Assembly: GCF_029543105.1 (NCBI RefSeq)
Contig: NZ_JARQXB010000002.1
Span: 248,001-312,000 of the forward strand
DNA: 64,000 nt
Reading direction: 5' to 3'
Source of the DNA: Stenotrophomonas sp. HITSZ_GD
Lineage (GTDB): Bacteria; Pseudomonadota; Gammaproteobacteria; Xanthomonadales; Xanthomonadaceae
The first letter of the stretch is position 1; the number at the start of each line of letters is the position of its first letter. Below, piece after piece: positions 8,235 through 17,757 of the stretch. The notes under the pieces are model-generated. The model was not told the DNA's origin and did not search any database. It saw only the letters and a list, made by a program, of their open reading frames with translations. The position numbers were made by a program, and so were the translations under genes.

Positions 8235-9914
8235 TTACTCGGACTTGTTGCCGCTCAGCTGCTCGCGCAGCAGCGCGCCCAGCTTGGTGGTGCCGCCCGA
8301 CGCGGACTGGTATTCCTCCAGCACTTCGCGCATTTCGGCATCGTCCTTGGCCTTGATCGACAGCTGCAGGGTGCGGCCCTTGCGGTCCATGCCCACGAAC
8401 TTGGCCTCGACCTTGTCGCCGACCTTCAGGTGCTGGGTGGCGTCGTCCACGCGCTCGTTGGCGATATCGCGCGCCGAGACGTAGCCCTCGATGCCGTCGG
8501 CCAGTTCGATGGTGGCGCCCTTGGCGTCCACTTCCTTCACCGTGCCTTCGACCTTCGAACCCTTCGGATGCGAGGCCATGTACTGGCCGAACGGATCCTG
8601 CTCCAGCTGCTTCACGCCCAGGCTGATACGCTCGCGCTCCGGATCGACCGCCAGCACGACGGCGTCCAGGGTGTCGCCCTTCTTGAAGTTGCGAACGACG
8701 TCTTCGCCGGTGGTGTTCCAGCTGATGTCGGACAGGTGGACCAGGCCGTCGATGCCGCCGTCCAGGCCGATGAAGATGCCGAAGTCGGTGATCGACTTGA
8801 TCTGGCCCGACACCTTGTCGCCCTTCTTGTGGATGGCCGCGAAGGTCTCCCACGGATTGGCGGCGACCTGCTTCATGCCCAGCGAGATGCGGCGACGCTC
8901 TTCGTCGACGTCCAGGACCATCACTTCGACTTCGTCACCGACCTGCACGACCTTGGACGGGTTGACGTTCTTGTTGGTCCAATCCATCTCCGACACGTGC
9001 ACCAGGCCTTCCACGCCCGGCTCGATCTCGACGAACGCGCCGTAATCGGTGACGTTGGAGACCTTGCCGTACACGCGGCTGTTGGCCGGGTAGCGACGGG
9101 CGATGTTGTCCCACGGATCCTCGCCCAGCTGCTTCAGGCCCAGCGAAACGCGGTTGCGCTCGCGGTCGAACTTCAGCACGCGCACGTCCAGCTCGTCGCC
9201 AACGTTGACGACTTCGGACGGATGGCGCACGCGCTTCCAAGCCATGTCGGTGATGTGCAGCAGGCCGTCGATACCGCCCAGGTCCACGAACGCGCCGTAG
9301 TCGGTCAGGTTCTTGACGACACCCTTCAGGATCGCGCCTTCCTGCAGCTTGTCCATCAGCTGCTCGCGCTCTTCCGAGTGCTCGCTCTCGACCACCGCGC
9401 GGCGGGAGACGACGACGTTGTTGCGCTTGCGGTCCAGCTTGATGAGCTTGAACTCCAGCTCCTTGCCTTCCAGGTAGGCCGGGTCGCGCACCGGGCGCAC
9501 ATCCACCAGCGAACCGGGCAGGAACGCGCGGACATCCTTGATGTCCACGGTGAAACCACCCTTGACCTTGCCGCTGATGCGGCCGGTGATGGTCTCGTTC
9601 TTCTCCAACGCTTCTTCCAGCTCGTCCCACACCATCGCGCGCTTGGCCTTCTCGCGCGACAGGACGGTCTCGCCAAAGCCGTTTTCGATGGAGTCCAGCG
9701 CGACCTTGACCTGGTCGCCCACGCCCACATCGATCTCGCCAGCGTCGTTACGGAACTGCTCGATCGGCACGATGCCTTCGGACTTCAGGCCGGCGTTGAT
9801 CACCACCACGTCGCCGCGGACTTCCACGACGGTACCGGTGACGATGGCGCCCGGCTTCAGCTTGGCCAGATTGGCTTGGCTGGCTTCGAACAGTTCGGCA
9901 AAAGATTCGGTCAT
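8235..9914 (-). CDS. rpsA: 30S ribosomal protein S1
   Basis: This 559-residue protein is built from six S1 (OB-fold) repeats, the normal domain count for proteobacterial S1. S1 helps load structured or weak-SD mRNAs on the 30S subunit. The start [13 protein letters not shown] and repeat segments such as [26 protein letters not shown] are diagnostic. Repeats 3 to 6 share variations of GxFVxxxxGxxGLVHxSD. It follows cmk and precedes ihfB, the classic cmk-rpsA-ihfB order. The 208-bp gap to cmk probably contains its own promoter. Confidence 0.98.
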   Translation of the reverse strand: MTESFAELFEASQANLAKLKPGAIVTGTVVEVRGDVVVINAGLKSEGIVPIEQFRNDAGEIDVGVGDQVKVALDSIENGFGETVLSREKAKRAMVWDELEEALEKNETITGRISGKVKGGFTVDIKDVRAFLPGSLVDVRPVRDPAYLEGKELEFKLIKLDRKRNNVVVSRRAVVESEHSEEREQLMDKLQEGAILKGVVKNLTDYGAFVDLGGIDGLLHITDMAWKRVRHPSEVVNVGDELDVRVLKFDRERNRVSLGLKQLGEDPWDNIARRYPANSRVYGKVSNVTDYGAFVEIEPGVEGLVHVSEMDWTNKNVNPSKVVQVGDEVEVMVLDVDEERRRISLGMKQVAANPWETFAAIHKKGDKVSGQIKSITDFGIFIGLDGGIDGLVHLSDISWNTTGEDVVRNFKKGDTLDAVVLAVDPERERISLGVKQLEQDPFGQYMASHPKGSKVEGTVKEVDAKGATIELADGIEGYVSARDIANERVDDATQHLKVGDKVEAKFVGMDRKGRTLQLSIKAKDDAEMREVLEEYQSASGGTTKLGALLREQLSGNKSE

Positions 9915-10122
9915 TTGAAATTACTCAGTTGAACACACGGACAGCGAACCGCTCAGCGGCCGCACTGCCCACCCAGTTAGTCGACCCCATACCGCGGGCC
10001 GGGTGTGAAGTGGAAATACCGCCGCGCACCCTGCGCGACGGAGCCTTGGAACTACGACGGATTGAACATTTTGACACGCACGCCACGCGCCTTGCGGCAC
10101 ATTGCATTCCTGCTGCGCGACT

Positions 10123-10800
10123 TCAGCGGGCGACGGACGCCAGCTTCAGCACACGCTCGACAACTTCCTCGATACCGATGCCCGTGGTGTCGATGAGCAC
10201 GGCGTCTTCGGCCGGCCGCAAGGGCGCCACGGTGCGCTGGGCATCCCGGGCATCCCGGGCCATGATCTCGCGCAACAGGTCATCGAATATAACCGAAACA
10301 CCCTTTTCCATCAACTGCTTATGCCGCCTGTCCGCGCGCTCCTCGGCACTGGCCGTCAGGAACACCTTGTGCGCGGCATCCGGGAAGATGACGGTCCCCA
10401 TGTCCCGCCCGTCGGCGACCAGGCCCGGCGGCCGCCGGAACGAGCGCTGGCGCTCCTTCAGCGCCCCGCGGACCTCCGGAATGGCGGCGATGGCCGAGGC
10501 CAGGGCACCAGCGGTCTCCAGGCGCAACTCGTCGGTGGCGTCCACCCCGTTCAGGATCACCCGCAGGCCGCCCGCCCCTTGCTCCAGGAACTCCACGTGG
10601 GTATCGAAGGTGCAGCGGACCAGCGCCGCGGCGTCGGAGACGTCGATATCGGCCCAACTGGCCGCCACGCCCACCGCGCGGTACAGCGCGCCGGAATCGA
10701 GGTAGTGCCAGCCCAGCCGGGACGCGACGATGCGGCTGACCGTCCCCTTGCCGGCGCCGGAGGGGCCATCGATGGTGAGGACGGGCGACAGGTCGGTCAT
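10123..10800 (-). CDS. cmk: Cytidylate kinase
   Basis: Cmk phosphorylates CMP and dCMP with ATP in pyrimidine salvage. The 225-residue protein has the P-loop [14 protein letters not shown] at residues 10-23 and [13 protein letters not shown] just after it. [16 protein letters not shown] is the arginine/aspartate CMP-binding segment and RxxDRRHKQL lies in the lid. Length is normal. It is the first gene of the cmk-rpsA-ihfB series. Confidence 0.96.
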   Translation of the reverse strand: MTDLSPVLTIDGPSGAGKGTVSRIVASRLGWHYLDSGALYRAVGVAASWADIDVSDAAALVRCTFDTHVEFLEQGAGGLRVILNGVDATDELRLETAGALASAIAAIPEVRGALKERQRSFRRPPGLVADGRDMGTVIFPDAAHKVFLTASAEERADRRHKQLMEKGVSVIFDDLLREIMARDARDAQRTVAPLRPAEDAVLIDTTGIGIEEVVERVLKLASVAR

Positions 10801-10865
10801 TCAGCTTCCAGGGCATGGGGAATGCCGCATTGTATGCCCCCGCCGCCCCACCCGGATGCAAGCAG

Positions 10866-10895
10866 TTGAAAGCCCGGGGAAAAGCAGGATAGAAT
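10866..10895 (+). promoter_or_regulatory. Probable sigma-70 promoter for rpmJ
   Basis: TTGAAA (10866-10871) and TAGAAT (10890-10895) are separated by 18 bp. Each differs from consensus at one base. The site lies 85 bp upstream of the rpmJ ATG and is well placed to drive it. Confidence 0.55.
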
Positions 10896-10979
10896 TGCGG
10901 GCTTACTGACCCGTGGGCGTGCCGCGTAGTGGAAACGGCGCGCCCCTTCCCGAATTCCACGTTTACGCCGAGGTGTGCC

Positions 10980-11105
10980 ATGAAAGTCCTGTCCTCCCTG
11001 AAGTCGGCGAAGAACCGTCACCGCGACTGCAAGGTGGTCCGCCGCCGCGGCAAGGTCTTCGTGATCTGCAAGTCCAACCCGCGTTTCAAGGCTCGCCAGC
11101 GCTAA
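10980..11105 (+). CDS. rpmJ: Ribosomal protein bL36, zinc-ligand-poor variant
   Basis: This 41-codon gene encodes [20 protein letters not shown] followed by [21 protein letters not shown], clearly 50S protein L36. In the zinc-binding form the first knuckle is CxxC; here the first cysteine is replaced (HRDC) and the final histidine ligand is phenylalanine. This is therefore the C-minus (YkgO-like) paralogue or replacement, usually linked to growth under zinc limitation. It stands alone with its own promoter and terminator, outside the spc ribosomal operon, as such variants commonly do. Confidence 0.95.
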   Translation: MKVLSSLKSAKNRHRDCKVVRRRGKVFVICKSNPRFKARQR

Positions 11106-11144
11106 GCGGCGGCCGGCCCGCCCTCCGGGCGTGGCCCGCGGATC

Positions 11145-11172
11145 GAAAAACCGCCTTCGGGCGGTTTTTTGT
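11145..11172 (+). terminator. Terminator of rpmJ
   Basis: The stem ACCGCC / GGCGGT with a TTCG loop is flanked by A5 on the left and T6 on the right (about 11145-11172). It is a strong intrinsic terminator that can work in both directions. Confidence 0.9.
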
Positions 11173-11250
11173 TTCTGCTTTGCTGTCATCATGTCGCGTC
11201 TGCTGTAATCGCATCCCGCTCATTTCTTTCGTCCACTGGGGAGTAGCCGA

Positions 11251-11577
11251 ATGAAGATCCGCCTGTCCGTTTTGCCCCTGCTCGCCGTGCTGGTTGCCGG
11301 CGGCGCCTGCGCCGAGACCTTGCTGGTCGACCGCGCCAACGAGAAGCCCGCCGTGGCGATGCCCGTGCGCGGCCAGTCGATGGCCCAGGTCGAATCGCAG
11401 TACGGTGCCCCGCAGCAGAAGCTCGACCCGCGCGGCGGCCAGAAGCGCCAGTGGCCAACCATCAACCGCTGGGTGTACCCCGCCTTCACCGTCTACTTCG
11501 AGAAGCAGAAGGTGATCGACGTGGTCGCCAACCAGGCCGGTGCCGACGAGATCGGCCCGAAGCCCCCGATCCGCTGA
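11251..11577 (+). CDS. Small exported protein, possibly BamE-like
   Basis: This 108-residue protein has a clear Sec signal peptide (MKIRLSVLPLLAVLVAGGACA, cleavage after AEA-like ACA-E). The mature part contains GQSMAQVESQYGAP, the helix-turn pattern seen in SmpA/OmlA/BamE-like domains. It then carries INRWVYPAFTVYFEKQKVIDVV, a strand that reads like the family's F-x-V-x-F strand. It is conserved-looking but I do not recognise a characterised function; the BamE similarity is inference from the motif. GGGGAG eight bases upstream supports the ATG at 11251. The two flanking genes are unrelated. Confidence 0.75.
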   Translation: MKIRLSVLPLLAVLVAGGACAETLLVDRANEKPAVAMPVRGQSMAQVESQYGAPQQKLDPRGGQKRQWPTINRWVYPAFTVYFEKQKVIDVVANQAGADEIGPKPPIR

Positions 11578-11641
11578 TTCCCGCCCCACCCCGCTCCCGG
11601 CCGCGCGCCGGGAGCGAAGCACCACAGAGCCTGCCCCCGCG

Positions 11642-12679
11642 ATGACCGAACAACTCCGCTTCCCGGCCGAATGGGAAAGCCAGTCCGCCGTGCTGATCGC
11701 ATGGCCCCACGCCGAGACCGACTGGGCGCAGCGCCTGGGGGAAGTGGAGGAGACCTACATCGCGCTGGTCGCGGCGATCACCCGCTTCGAACGCGCGGTG
11801 ATCTGCGTGGCCGACGAGGACCTGCAGACCTATGCCGAAGCCCGGCTGCGCTCGGCGCGCATCGACATGGGCAAGGTCCGCTTCGTCCTGGCCGAATACG
11901 ACGACACCTGGCTGCGCGATTCGGGTCCGATCACCCTGCGCCGTGGCGAGGGCGGTTTCCGCCTGCTGGACTTCCGCTTCACCGGTTGGGGCGGCAAGTT
12001 CGAGGCCAGCCGTGACGACCAGCTGGTCGGCGTGCTGCACGCGGCCGGCCTGTTCGGCGACAGCGAGGTGCGCAGCATCGACTTCGCCCTGGAAGGCGGC
12101 GCGATCGACACCGACGGCGCCGGCACCCTGCTGACCACCTGGCAGTGCCTGCACGAGCGCCATCCGGAGCGCACGCGCGAGTCGCTGAGCACCGACCTGG
12201 CCGCCTGGCTGGCGCAGGAGCGCGTGCTGTGGCTCGACCACGGCTACCTGGAGGGCGACGACACCGATGCCCATGTCGATACCCTGGCCCGCTTCGCCGG
12301 CCCGGACGCGATCGTGTTCCAGTCCTGTGACGACCCGAACGACTCCCACTACGCGGAACTGCAGGCGATGGGCGCGGAAATCGCCGCGCTGCGCCAGGCC
12401 AACGGGCAGCCGTATCGCCTGTTCCCGCTGCCGTGGGCCGAGCCGATCCTCGACGAAGGCCGCCGCCTGGCCGCGTCGTATGCCAATTTCCTGATCGTCA
12501 ACGGCGCGGTCCTGATGCCGGCCTATGGCGACGCGGCCGATGCGCGCGCGCAGGCCGTGCTGGCCGAAGCCTTCCCGGGCCGCGAGATCGTGCCGGTGCC
12601 GTGCCGCGCGCTGATCTGGCAGAACGGCAGCCTGCACTGCATCACGATGCAGCTGCCGGCCGGCCTGCAGGCCGACTGA
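11642..12679 (+). CDS. aguA: Agmatine deiminase
   Basis: AguA hydrolyses agmatine to N-carbamoylputrescine and ammonia. The 345-residue product has the peptidylarginine-deiminase fold motifs WESQSAVLIAWPH, DDTWLRDSGPIT, EGGAIDTDGAGTLL and the catalytic WLDHGYLEGDDTDAHVD. The active-site cysteine lies near the end in NGSLHCITMQLP. The open frame extends upstream, but homology starts at the ATG at 11642 (MTEQLRFPAEW), so I use that. It is immediately followed by aguB, giving a two-step agmatine to putrescine pathway. Confidence 0.95.
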   Translation: MTEQLRFPAEWESQSAVLIAWPHAETDWAQRLGEVEETYIALVAAITRFERAVICVADEDLQTYAEARLRSARIDMGKVRFVLAEYDDTWLRDSGPITLRRGEGGFRLLDFRFTGWGGKFEASRDDQLVGVLHAAGLFGDSEVRSIDFALEGGAIDTDGAGTLLTTWQCLHERHPERTRESLSTDLAAWLAQERVLWLDHGYLEGDDTDAHVDTLARFAGPDAIVFQSCDDPNDSHYAELQAMGAEIAALRQANGQPYRLFPLPWAEPILDEGRRLAASYANFLIVNGAVLMPAYGDAADARAQAVLAEAFPGREIVPVPCRALIWQNGSLHCITMQLPAGLQAD

Positions 12680-12752
12680 ACCGGCCGGCCGCGTCGCGGC
12701 CGGTTTCGCTTCCGACGCGCTACCCTGTGCGCCCCCTAGCGGATCGATCCCC

Positions 12753-13637
12753 ATGACCCGTCAAACCCTTCCCGTCGCGCTCATCCAGGAGCGCAACCAT
12801 GGCGATGCGCAGGCCAACCTGGCCGTGATCGAAGCGCGCGTGGCCGAGGCCGCCGCGCAAGGCGCGCGCCTGATCCTGCTGCAGGAACTGCACAACGGCC
12901 CGTATTTCTGCCAGCACGAGTCGGTCGGCGAGTTCGACCTGGCCGAGTCCATCCCCGGCCCGAGCACCGAGCGCCTGGGCGCGCTGGCGAAGCAGCATGG
13001 CGTGGTGATCGTCGGCTCGCTGTTCGAGCGCCGCGCCGCCGGCCTGTACCACAACACCGCCGTGGTGCTGGAGAAGGACGGTACCCTGCTGGGCAAGTAC
13101 CGCAAGATGCACATCCCCGACGATCCGGGCTTCTACGAGAAGTTCTACTTCACCCCGGGCGACATCGGCTTCAAGCCGATCGACACCTCGGTCGGCCGCC
13201 TGGGCGTGCTGGTGTGCTGGGACCAGTGGTACCCGGAAGCGGCGCGCCTGATGGCATTGGCCGGCGCCGAGCTGCTGCTCTACCCCACCGCGATCGGCTG
13301 GGACCCGGAAGACGCGCAGGACGAGAAGAACCGCCAGCGCGACGCCTGGGTGCTGAGCCATCGTGGCCACGCCGTGGCCAACGGGCTGCCGGTGCTGTCG
13401 TGCAACCGCGTCGGGCATGAGCCCTCGCCGCTGGGCGCCTCGGGCATCCAGTTCTGGGGCAACAGCCACGTGCTCGGCCCGCAGGGTGAGTTCATCGCCG
13501 AAGCCGGTGGCGAACCAACCGTGCTGGTGTGCGACGTGGACCTTCAGCGCAGCGAGCACGTGCGCCGCATCTGGCCGTTCCTGCGCGACCGCCGCATCGA
13601 CGCCTATGGCGATCTGCTCAAGCGCTACATCGACTGA
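12753..13637 (+). CDS. aguB: N-carbamoylputrescine amidase
   Basis: AguB splits N-carbamoylputrescine into putrescine, CO2 and ammonia. The 294-residue protein is a nitrilase-superfamily enzyme with the catalytic triad visible: Glu in LILLQELHNGPYFC, Lys in KYRKMHIPDDPGFYEKF and Cys in GVLVCWDQWYPEAAR. The segments fit AguB better than other carbon-nitrogen hydrolases. Pairing with aguA 73 bp upstream confirms the assignment. Confidence 0.96.
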   Translation: MTRQTLPVALIQERNHGDAQANLAVIEARVAEAAAQGARLILLQELHNGPYFCQHESVGEFDLAESIPGPSTERLGALAKQHGVVIVGSLFERRAAGLYHNTAVVLEKDGTLLGKYRKMHIPDDPGFYEKFYFTPGDIGFKPIDTSVGRLGVLVCWDQWYPEAARLMALAGAELLLYPTAIGWDPEDAQDEKNRQRDAWVLSHRGHAVANGLPVLSCNRVGHEPSPLGASGIQFWGNSHVLGPQGEFIAEAGGEPTVLVCDVDLQRSEHVRRIWPFLRDRRIDAYGDLLKRYID

Positions 13638-13661
13638 TTCGGACCGACGGAACCCGCGCCC

Positions 13662-14198
13662 GTGACCGTACTGCTGCGTGAGGCCCAGGCCTCGGATATC
13701 CCGGCCATCACCGCGATCTACGCGGTCGAGGTGACCGACTACGTCAACACCTACGAGTACGAGGTGCCGGACGAGGCGGAAATGCGCCGGCGCATGGACG
13801 ACATCAAGGGCCGCGGATTCCCTTACATCGTGGCCGAGCTCGACGGCAAGGTCGTCGGCTATGCCTACGCCAACACCTACCGCACCCGCATCGCCTACCA
13901 GTGGACCGTGGAGAACTCGGTCTACGTCGACTACGGCTGCCAGGGCCGCGGCGTCGGCAGCGCATTGATGCAGGGCCTGATCGACGCCTGCGTCGCGCGC
14001 GGCTACCGGCAGATGGTGGCGGTGATCGGCGAGCCCTCCAACACCGCCTCGATCAAGCTGCACGAGCGCTTCGGTTTCCACCTGGTCGGCGTCTTCAAGG
14101 GGCTTGGCCGCAAGCACGGCCGCTGGCTGGATACGGTGCAGATGCAACGCGCGCTCGGCCAGGGCGCCGACCAACCTCCTGCCGAAGAAGTGAAGTAA
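13662..14198 (+). CDS. GNAT N-acetyltransferase, phosphinothricin-acetyltransferase-like
   Basis: This 178-residue enzyme is of the GNAT superfamily, closest in pattern to Pat/YncA acetyltransferases that acetylate phosphinothricin-like amino acids such as methionine sulfoximine. The acetyl-CoA loop is GCQGRGVGSALMQ. The stretches VTDYVNTYEYEVPDEAEM and TASIKLHERFGFHLVGVFKGLGRK are typical of this subgroup. The start is GTG at 13662. It follows aguB by 24 bp and overlaps the TraB gene by one base (TAATG), so it is probably part of the agu transcript. The physiological substrate is unknown. Confidence 0.88.
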   Translation: MTVLLREAQASDIPAITAIYAVEVTDYVNTYEYEVPDEAEMRRRMDDIKGRGFPYIVAELDGKVVGYAYANTYRTRIAYQWTVENSVYVDYGCQGRGVGSALMQGLIDACVARGYRQMVAVIGEPSNTASIKLHERFGFHLVGVFKGLGRKHGRWLDTVQMQRALGQGADQPPAEEVK

Positions 14199-15418
14199 TG
14201 GAACACACGTTCAACGCCGAAACCGACGACCTGCTGTCCGGCCAGCCGCATCGCATCGTCGAGCGCGACGGCGTGCGCTATACCCTGCTGGGCACCGCGC
14301 ATGTCTCCCAGGCCAGCGTGGCCGCCGTGGAGAAGGCGATCGACAGCGGCCGCTTCGACGCGGTGGCGGTGGAGCTGGACAGCCAGCGCCTGCAGGCGCT
14401 GAGCGACCCGGACGCGCTGGCCAAGCTCGACCTGGTGCAGGTGATCCGCAAGGGGCGCGTGGCGCTGTTCGCGGCGAACCTGGCGCTGGCCGCCTACCAG
14501 CGCCGCCTGGCCGCGCAGCTGGGCATCGAGCCGGGCGCCGAACTCAAGCAGGCCGTCGGGTTGGCCAAGGCGCAGCATCTGCCGGTGTACCTGATCGACC
14601 GCGAGGTCGGCATCACGTTCAAGCGCGCCTCCGCGCGGCTGGGCCTGTTCGGCAAGCTCAAGCTGGCCGGCGGCCTGCTCACCGGACTGTTCGCCAGCGA
14701 CGATGTCGGCGAGGAGGAGATCGAGAAGCTCAAGCAAGGCGACATGCTCGAGGCCAGCTTCGGCGATTTCGCCAGCGAGAGCCCGGAGCTGTACGACACC
14801 ATCATCGCCGAACGCGACCGCTACATGGCCACGCGCCTGCGCGAGGAAGCCGGCCAGGGCCCGCGCGAAGTGCTGGCGGTGGTCGGCGCCGGCCACCTGG
14901 CCGGTCTGGCGCGCCACCTGGGCGAAGACCGCGAAGACCCGCAGGTGCTGCGCGAGCAGTTGGAGTTCGTACAGCAGCGCCGGCGCATCCCATGGATCAC
15001 GCTGGGCATCCTGGCGGTGATCATCGCCGGCATCGGCCTGGGCTTCTGGCGCGGCGGCATGGCGATGGGCACGGACCTGCTGCTGCAGTGGGCCATGTAT
15101 ACCGGCGGCCTGGCCGCGTTGGGCGCACTGTTGGCCGGCAGCCATCCGTTGAGCATCCTCACCGCCGCGGTGGTCGCCCCGTTCAAGCCGTTCCGCCTGA
15201 GCGTGCCCACCGGCGCATTTGCCGCGCTGGTGGAAGTGCACATGCGCAAGCCGGCCTATGGCGATTTCCTCACCTTGCGCGATGATGCCCAGACCTTGCG
15301 TGGCTGGTACCGCAACCGCGTGTCCCGCGTGGTGCTGACCTTCCTGCTGACCAACCTGGGCAGCATGACCGGCGTCTGGCTGGCGGGCTTGCAGATCCTG
15401 CATCGCCTGCAGGGCTGA
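14198..15418 (+). CDS. TraB/PrgY family membrane protein
   Basis: This 406-residue protein starts at ATG 14198, overlapping the preceding stop (TAATG). The N-terminal two thirds contain the TraB signature TLLGTAHVSQAS and, near residue 230, EVLAVVGAGHLAGLARH, histidine-containing motifs shared with TIKI/TraB metalloprotease-like proteins. From about residue 265 there are four hydrophobic helices (ITLGILAVIIAGIGLGFW, LLLQWAMYTGGLAALGALLAG and others). The plasmid homologues TraB/PrgY suppress self-induction by peptide pheromone; chromosomal copies have no settled role. A terminator closes the unit. Confidence 0.88.
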   Translation: MEHTFNAETDDLLSGQPHRIVERDGVRYTLLGTAHVSQASVAAVEKAIDSGRFDAVAVELDSQRLQALSDPDALAKLDLVQVIRKGRVALFAANLALAAYQRRLAAQLGIEPGAELKQAVGLAKAQHLPVYLIDREVGITFKRASARLGLFGKLKLAGGLLTGLFASDDVGEEEIEKLKQGDMLEASFGDFASESPELYDTIIAERDRYMATRLREEAGQGPREVLAVVGAGHLAGLARHLGEDREDPQVLREQLEFVQQRRRIPWITLGILAVIIAGIGLGFWRGGMAMGTDLLLQWAMYTGGLAALGALLAGSHPLSILTAAVVAPFKPFRLSVPTGAFAALVEVHMRKPAYGDFLTLRDDAQTLRGWYRNRVSRVVLTFLLTNLGSMTGVWLAGLQILHRLQG

Positions 15419-15442
15419 GCCCCGCGGTATCGCGTACCTCGC

Positions 15443-15480
15443 AGGCCCGCGCTCGATCGATCGCGGGCCTCGCCGTTTTT
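15443..15480 (+). terminator. Terminator after the agu-TraB unit
   Basis: A perfect 9-bp stem AGGCCCGCG / CGCGGGCCT (15443-15451 with 15462-15470) is followed shortly by T5 at 15476-15480. Confidence 0.8.
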
Positions 15481-15600
15481 GCGAACCGGCATAGACGTGG
15501 CCCGAGGCCCCGCCGTATCGGCCCGGCAACTTAGAAATATCCAATATCGGCGCACCCACCACGTTCCTAGCATGCAGTCTCTTCAACAGACCGCATCCCC

Positions 15601-17754
15601 GTGGACCTCGCCGCCGCTCCCGCCCCGTCTGCCCACGACGCCAGCCTGGTTTCAGCCGCGGCGAGCCTGGCGACACTGGCGCAGCTGCATGGCCTGGCGA
15701 CGTCCTACGAAGCGCTGCTACGCGAACTGGATGTCGCCACCACGGCCGAAGGCCTTCCCACCGCGGAGCTGGTCCTGGCCGCGCGCCGGCTAGGGATGAA
15801 ATGCCGCGCCGTGGATGTGCTGCCCGAGCGGCTGGCCCACACGCCGCTGCCGGCCATCGGCCAGGACCGTCGCGGACGCTACTTCGTGCTGGCCAAGACC
15901 GCCGGCACACGCACGCTGCTGCACGACCCCGTCGATGGGCGCACCTGGACCGTGGAGGCCGCCGAACTGAGCGCCTACTGGAGCGGCCGGCTCCTGCTCC
16001 TGCAATCGCAGGCCACCCTTACCGGTGCGCTGGCCCGCTTCGACCTGTCATGGTTCATCCCGGCCATCGTGAAGCACCGGCGCGTGCTGGGCGAAGTGCT
16101 GGTGGCCTCGCTGGCCCTGCAGCTGTTCGCGCTGGTCACGCCGCTGTTCTTCCAAGTGGTGATGGACAAGGTGCTGGTCAATCGCGGCCTGTCCACGCTG
16201 GACGTGGTCTCGGTCGGGCTGCTCGGCGTCATGCTGTTCGAAAGCGCGCTGTCCGCGCTGCGCGGCTACCTGCTCGCGCACACGGCCAGCCGGCTCGACG
16301 TCGAGCTGGGCTCGCGCCTGTTCCGGCATCTCATCGCCCTGCCCCTGGCTTATTTCCAGTCCCGCCGCGTGGGCGACTCGGTGGCGCGCGCGCGCGAGTT
16401 GGAGAACATCCGCGCCTTCCTGACCGGCAGCACGCTGACGTTGCTGCTGGACATCCTGTTCTCCGTCGCCTTCCTCGCCGTGATGCTGTTCTACAGCGGC
16501 TGGCTCACGCTGCTGGTGCTTGCCTCCATCCCGCTGTACTTCCTGATCTCCGTCGCCATCACCCCCCTGCTGCGCAGTCGGCTGGAACGCAGCTTCGAAC
16601 GCAACGCCGAGACCCAGGCGCTGCTGGTGGAAACCGTCAGCGGCATCGATACGGTCAAGGCGATGGCGGTGGAACCGCAGTTCACCCGCCGCTGGGACGA
16701 ACGCCTGGCCGCCTACGTGGCCGCCAGCTTCCGCGCGCAGAACCTGGCCAACCTCGCCGGCGAGTCGGTCTCGCTGGTCGGCAAGCTCGTCACCGTCGGC
16801 ACCCTGTGGCTGGGGGCGCGGCTGGTGATCGAGGGACAACTGAGCGTGGGGCAGCTGATCGCCTTCAACATGCTCGCCGGCCGTATCGGCCAGCCGATCA
16901 TGCGCCTGGCGCAGTCGTGGACGCAGTTCCAGCAGACCGGCGTGTCGATGCAGCGGCTGGGCGACATCCTCAATACCGTGCCGGAGGGCGGCCGCGCGGA
17001 CCGCACCGTGCTGCCTTCGTTGCAGGGCGCGGTGGCCTTCGAGCAGGTGCGTTTTCGCTATCGTCCGGAAAGCGAGGAAATCCTGCACGGCATCGACCTG
17101 GCCATTGCGCCGGGAGAAATGGTCGGCATCGTGGGCCCTTCAGGCTCCGGCAAGAGCACGCTGACCCGCCTCGTGCAGCGCCTCTACTCGCCCACCCAGG
17201 GCCGCGTCCTCCTCGACGGCGTCGACCTGGCCAACGTAGAGGTGGCATCCCTGCGTGCGCAGATCGGCGTGGTGCTGCAGGAGAACCTGTTATTCCGCCG
17301 CAGCATCCGCGACAACATCGCACTGGCCGCGCCCAATGCCTCGATGGAGCGCGTCGCGCGCGCCGCCACACTGGCCGGAGCGCACGATTTCATCAGCGCG
17401 CTTCCGCAGGGATACGACACGCTGGTGGAGGAGCACGGCACCTCGCTGTCCGGCGGGCAGCGGCAACGCATCGCCATTGCCCGTGCCCTGATCGGTGATC
17501 CCCGCATCCTGATCTTCGACGAAGCCACCAGTGCGCTGGACTACGAGTCCGAGCGGGTGATCCACGACAACATGCGGGCGATCCGCGACGGCCGCACCGT
17601 CATCGTCATCGCGCATCGCTTGAGCGCCGTGCGCGAGGCCGACCGCATCGTGGTGATGGACGGCGGCCGTATCGTCGAACAGGGCAATCACCATAGCTTG
17701 CGCGCCCTGCCCGGCGGGCACTATGCGCGCCTCCAACAGTTGCAGCAGGGCTGA
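15601..17754 (+). CDS. Type I secretion ABC transporter (HlyB/RtxB-like)
   Basis: This 717-residue inner-membrane exporter is the ATPase/permease of a type I secretion system. Residues ~1-125 form a C39-like domain with no catalytic cysteine where C39 peptidases have one, so it should bind rather than cleave substrates, as in HlyB. Residues ~140-430 hold six helices. The nucleotide-binding domain has [37 protein letters not shown] and IAHRLS. An in-frame stop at 15568 leaves GTG 15601 as the first start; an ATG at 15572 is out of frame. No clear SD precedes it. It is 3 bp from the adaptor gene; the outer-membrane TolC partner is not in the window. Confidence 0.95.
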   Translation: MDLAAAPAPSAHDASLVSAAASLATLAQLHGLATSYEALLRELDVATTAEGLPTAELVLAARRLGMKCRAVDVLPERLAHTPLPAIGQDRRGRYFVLAKTAGTRTLLHDPVDGRTWTVEAAELSAYWSGRLLLLQSQATLTGALARFDLSWFIPAIVKHRRVLGEVLVASLALQLFALVTPLFFQVVMDKVLVNRGLSTLDVVSVGLLGVMLFESALSALRGYLLAHTASRLDVELGSRLFRHLIALPLAYFQSRRVGDSVARARELENIRAFLTGSTLTLLLDILFSVAFLAVMLFYSGWLTLLVLASIPLYFLISVAITPLLRSRLERSFERNAETQALLVETVSGIDTVKAMAVEPQFTRRWDERLAAYVAASFRAQNLANLAGESVSLVGKLVTVGTLWLGARLVIEGQLSVGQLIAFNMLAGRIGQPIMRLAQSWTQFQQTGVSMQRLGDILNTVPEGGRADRTVLPSLQGAVAFEQVRFRYRPESEEILHGIDLAIAPGEMVGIVGPSGSGKSTLTRLVQRLYSPTQGRVLLDGVDLANVEVASLRAQIGVVLQENLLFRRSIRDNIALAAPNASMERVARAATLAGAHDFISALPQGYDTLVEEHGTSLSGGQRQRIAIARALIGDPRILIFDEATSALDYESERVIHDNMRAIRDGRTVIVIAHRLSAVREADRIVVMDGGRIVEQGNHHSLRALPGGHYARLQQLQQG

Positions 17755-17757
17755 GGC

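Noticed and set aside
13901-14197. Upstream extension of the TraB-family protein
   Set aside because: The extension overlaps the GNAT gene out of frame and is Arg-rich; ATG 14198 with the TAATG overlap is a better start.
15572-15574. ATG upstream of the HlyB-like gene
   Set aside because: It is out of frame with the exporter, and an in-frame stop lies at 15568, so GTG 15601 is the first usable start.
15601-17754. Exporter at 15.6 kb as the processor of the double-glycine peptide
   Set aside because: Its N-terminal C39-like domain lacks the catalytic cysteine, and the genes are 43 kb apart, so it should not cleave GG leaders.
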